This document shows positions 61,537 to 64,000 of a stretch of DNA of 64,000 nt, in pieces (the stretch's first letter is position 1; every line of letters begins with the position of its first letter). Source of the DNA: Acidobacteriota bacterium (GTDB taxonomy: Bacteria; Acidobacteriota; Vicinamibacteria; Marinacidobacterales; Marinacidobacteraceae); the NCBI GenBank assembly GCA_022822745.1, contig JAJEAO010000035.1:38335-102334 (forward strand), given 5' to 3'. The notes under the pieces were generated by a model. It was not told where the DNA came from, ran no database searches, and worked only from the letters and a program-made list of their open reading frames with translations. The translations under genes were made by a program, and so were the position numbers.

Positions 61537-63129
61537 TCAGACCTCGTTCGCGAGCTGCGACGCGGTTCGGAGCGACAGCGCGGCGAAGGTCAGGGTGCCG
61601 TTGTTGCACCCGGACGAGACGATCGTCGGCGCTCCGGCCACCCACAGGTTCGGGTGGTCGTGCGAGCGCCCCCACCGGTCCACGACGCTGTTCGCCGGAT
61701 CGTCCCCCATGCGGCAGCCGCCGCCCGGATGGTCGTAGTCCGACGCGTAGGAGATGTTCAGGATCTCGCCGCCTCCGGCCCGCAGGATCTCGCGGAACCG
61801 CTCCTCGATCTTCGCCTCGGTGTAGCCGCGCAGCTCGGTCGAGACCCGATCATCCGCGTAGTCGATCCGCGGCAGGGGGTCGCCCCACGGGTTCTTCTTC
61901 GACGGCTCCAGCGTCAGGGCGCTCTCTCGCGAGGGGATGACGTCGTAGTAGCCGCGCATCCGCAGCGAGCCGGTCTCGATCCTCGCCCGCCAGTCGTCCA
62001 TCACGTCCGCTCCGAGGAGCAGCCCGCCGTCGCCGTCCCGGAGCCGCGCCCGCTTCCCGAAGTCGGACTCCCAGATCCGCAGATCGTGGCGGATGTACTT
62101 CCCATCGGGCTGCGCTTCGGAGTCGGCGTGCTGGAAGCGCTTCGAGAGCAGGCTGTCGGACCGGTACACCCCCGGGTAGAGCCGCATGGGAACCGAGACG
62201 AACGCGTTGACCCACCGGTGGCCGGTCATGAACCGCCCGACGGTTCCCGAGCGGTTGGCGATTCCGTCGGGGAAACGTCCGCCGGCGCTGAGCAGCAGCA
62301 GATGGGACGACCAGGCGTAGCCGGCGGCGAGCACGAACTGCCGCGCTCGGATCCGGATTTCCTCGTCCGGACGGTCGCGGTGGAGCGCCACCGCTTCCTC
62401 GATGTCGTCCGATCCGTTGCGTGGTACGAGCCGTCGAACCAGCGTCCGGTCGTGCAGCGTGATCCGGCCCTCGTCGAGGAGACGCCGGAAGGTGAAGTCG
62501 GGGCTGTACTTGGCCCCGGTGGGACAGATCGAGCAGGTGTCGCAGCGAACGCACTGGTTGCGGCCGCGCCAGGGCCGGGACAGCTTCGCGACCGGGTTGC
62601 GCCAGTAGGGGATGCCCGACTTCTCCGCCCATGCCTTCGCCTGCTGGAGGTTCCAGGAGACGGGCAGCGGATCCAGCGGGTAGGGCTGCGACCGGGGGTC
62701 GTACTCGGGCGGGCCCTGCTCGCCGCCGACTCCGAGCCGCTCCTCGGCCTCGAAATAGAACGGATCGAGGTCGTCCCAGGTGATCGGCCAGTCGCGGCCG
62801 ACTCCGAACAGGGTGCGCAGCCGGAAGTCCTCCGGGGAGTAGCGCGGGGTCGTTCCGCCCCAGTGCATCGCCAGCCCGCCGACGCACATGGCGCGGGACT
62901 GGATGTTCTCGCAGTCCTGTCCCAGGATGTGGTCCCCTTCGTAGGGGTTCTCGCCGTAGTCCAGGAACCGGCGGCGTGTGTTGTAGCGGTTCTCGAAGTC
63001 GAAGATCCGGTTCCCCGCCTCGATCACCGCGATCGAGGCGTCGCTGTCTTCGGCGAGCCGCTCCGCCACCATCGCCGCGCTGATCCCGGCGCCGAGGATG
63101 ACGACATCGGCCTCGATGACCTGCTGCAT
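61537..63129 (-). CDS. GMC-family oxidoreductase with cysteine cluster
   Basis: 530 residues. VVILGAGISAAMVAERLAE binds FAD; MHWGGTTPRY and the C-terminal HPGGGCRMG, with VAGAPTIVSSGCNNGT, are GMC features. CVRCDTCSICPTGAKY adds a C-x2-C-x2-C-x2-C cluster typical of gluconate/sorbitol-type membrane dehydrogenases that carry an Fe-S centre. It starts at ATG 63129 with GGGAGG 9 nt upstream, just after the subunit 3 stop. The two form a sugar/alcohol dehydrogenase; a cytochrome subunit is not in view. Confidence 0.88.
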   Translation of the reverse strand: MQQVIEADVVILGAGISAAMVAERLAEDSDASIAVIEAGNRIFDFENRYNTRRRFLDYGENPYEGDHILGQDCENIQSRAMCVGGLAMHWGGTTPRYSPEDFRLRTLFGVGRDWPITWDDLDPFYFEAEERLGVGGEQGPPEYDPRSQPYPLDPLPVSWNLQQAKAWAEKSGIPYWRNPVAKLSRPWRGRNQCVRCDTCSICPTGAKYSPDFTFRRLLDEGRITLHDRTLVRRLVPRNGSDDIEEAVALHRDRPDEEIRIRARQFVLAAGYAWSSHLLLLSAGGRFPDGIANRSGTVGRFMTGHRWVNAFVSVPMRLYPGVYRSDSLLSKRFQHADSEAQPDGKYIRHDLRIWESDFGKRARLRDGDGGLLLGADVMDDWRARIETGSLRMRGYYDVIPSRESALTLEPSKKNPWGDPLPRIDYADDRVSTELRGYTEAKIEERFREILRAGGGEILNISYASDYDHPGGGCRMGDDPANSVVDRWGRSHDHPNLWVAGAPTIVSSGCNNGTLTFAALSLRTASQLANEV

Positions 63130-63135
63130 GGCCAC

Positions 63136-63762
63136 TTACCTCCCGCCTCCGGTCTCGAGCGGAGCGGGCGCCTCCGCCCCCGAGGGGATGTCGCGGCAGG
63201 CCTGCGCGCCGATCCGCACCCCGTAGGCGAGGTCCGCGGCCATCCCCCGGCTGTAGAACCGGGCGAGGAGTCCGATGGCCACGTGACTCGCGGCCGCCGG
63301 CCGGGGCAGGCCTCCGTCCGGGGCGTGCCCGGCGAGGTCCGCCTCGAGGATCCCCCGCCGGGTCGCCGGGTCGAGCGAGGCGAACCCCCGGCCGTATCGC
63401 TTCGTGGCGAGGAGATCGAGCCCCCGGAGCTGGGAACCCCACATCGGGGCCGGGTCCGCGGGGCCGTAGCGAACGGCGTTCGAGGAAAGGTAGGGGTGCG
63501 GAAGCTCGGCGACGGGCTCGAAACCGTCGAGCCAGCGGACGAAATCGCGGAGCGCATTCCGAACGCCCTCCTCCCCGATCTCGGGAGGCAGCACGACTTC
63601 GGCGACCGCGTTCAGGAGCGGCAGGTCGAGGCGCCGGTCCGAGGTCGCGCCGCCATCCTGTCCGGCGCGCGCCACTCCGGCGCTGGCGAGCGCCGCCGCT
63701 GCGGCCCCGCCGGTCCGCAGGAATTCGCGACGGCCCCGCATCCGCTTCGGGTTCCTCTCCAT
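63136..63762 (-). CDS. Gluconate 2-dehydrogenase subunit 3-like, Tat-targeted
   Basis: 208 residues. RGRREFLRTGGAAAAALASA is a Tat signal. LPLLNAVAEVVLPPEIGEEG and the later GLDLLATKRYGRGFASLDPA match the gluconate 2-dehydrogenase subunit 3 family, which carries the folded GMC subunit across the membrane. The stop is 6 nt before the GMC start. A TAGAAT -10 lies 10 nt before ATG 63762 (63778-63773), leaving almost no leader. Confidence 0.88.
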   Translation of the reverse strand: MERNPKRMRGRREFLRTGGAAAAALASAGVARAGQDGGATSDRRLDLPLLNAVAEVVLPPEIGEEGVRNALRDFVRWLDGFEPVAELPHPYLSSNAVRYGPADPAPMWGSQLRGLDLLATKRYGRGFASLDPATRRGILEADLAGHAPDGGLPRPAAASHVAIGLLARFYSRGMAADLAYGVRIGAQACRDIPSGAEAPAPLETGGGR

Positions 63763-63810
63763 ACCGAATCCGATTCTATCGGCCGACGCCCCGCCCGCAG
63801 CCGGCCCCAC

Positions 63811-63890
63811 TTGCCGGCGCGCCGGGCTCCTGCCCGGCACGGAGCAACGGGGGGCTCCCACTTGCCGGCGCGCCCGCTGCCGGCGCGCCA
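63811..63890 (+). repeat. Fourth locus of the CCGGCGCGCC repeat family
   Basis: The 238 nt from 63763 to the window end carry no gene I can see but hold CTTGCCGGCGCGCCGGGCTCC, then CACTTGCCGGCGCGCC and GCTGCCGGCGCGCC in quick succession, with short CTCCCGCCCG/TGCCCGGCA segments between. Each shares the palindromic core with the copies at 18396, 39286 and 46069, though the GGTAGCGG half is missing. Confidence 0.72.
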
Positions 63891-64000
63891 AACTCCCGCC
63901 CGCTAGGAGTATGCGCGACAGGAGTGGCCTACATCCGGCGTGAACCGAGCCGGGATCCCTATTTGGCCCCTACAGTACACGGTTCAACGGCCCAGGACCG

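Noticed and set aside
60721-63906. 1061-residue plus-strand ORF
   Set aside because: Antisense shadow of the amidohydrolase, GMC and subunit 3 genes.

Overview
The window is a 64 kb piece of a high-GC genome (roughly 70% by eye) from a Gram-negative-type bacterium. It encodes lipoproteins, Tat-exported enzymes and periplasmic peptidyl-prolyl isomerases (SurA-like, PpiC-like). The gene mix (S9 and M20 peptidases, several amidohydrolases, a CehA/TolB-like metallohydrolase, a DUF5916 outer-membrane-type protein, PhoD, a GMC dehydrogenase) resembles uncultured Gemmatimonadota or Acidobacteriota. That placement is an inference; there is no rRNA or other decisive marker. I saw no tRNA, rRNA or CRISPR array.

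Layout. 1-14 kb: a cut-off DUF4143-type ATPase, four of five dispersed copies of one AAA ATPase family, a SAM methyltransferase, a DraRnl-type RNA ligase, a serine hydrolase, an orphan Phd antitoxin, an FAH-family enzyme, and a two-gene ATPase plus TOPRIM-like pair. 14-28 kb: mostly core or periplasmic functions: FAD oxidoreductase, CehA/TolB protein, thioredoxin, an amidohydrolase-FKBP-moaA run, and a LOG-mfd-ppiC-surA operon. 28-32 kb: an IS481-like remnant, the fifth AAA paralogue, an NHL-propeller protein and an M20 peptidase. 32.4-38.2 kb: stacked toxin-antitoxin loci (VapBC, MNT/HEPN, XRE-IrrE/DUF4411, and a decayed MbcA-like/RES pair). 38-47.5 kb: patatin, MBL hydrolase, S9 peptidase, RelA/SpoT-domain protein, PhoD and a Tat-exported threonine-aldolase-like protein. 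47.6-50.9 kb: an XRE-IrrE protease, DUF3696-like ATPase and PIN-like nuclease module. 50.9-56.6 kb: DUF5916 protein, Fic protein with a striking 12-nt-phased repeat array upstream, cyclophilin lipoprotein and an orphan PotA-like ATPase. 56.7-60.2 kb: DprA-like protein and a lower-GC restriction-modification pair (D12 adenine methylase plus HNH endonuclease). 60.2-64 kb: an amidohydrolase lipoprotein and a GMC dehydrogenase with its Tat-targeted subunit 3.

Cross-cutting signals. (1) Five paralogous AAA ATPases share an N-terminal P-(Y/F)-x-P-G motif and have no fixed partner. (2) At least eight genes carry a TANNNT hexamer 5-7 nt before the start codon and no Shine-Dalgarno, suggesting leaderless transcripts. 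(3) A GC-rich palindromic repeat built around CCGGCGCGCC recurs in four intergenic regions. (4) Accessory genes (defence, toxin-antitoxin) are interleaved with housekeeping genes rather than confined to one island. The best candidates for an under-described system are the IrrE-ATPase-PIN module, the ATPase/TOPRIM-like pair, the multi-copy AAA family and the phased array upstream of fic.
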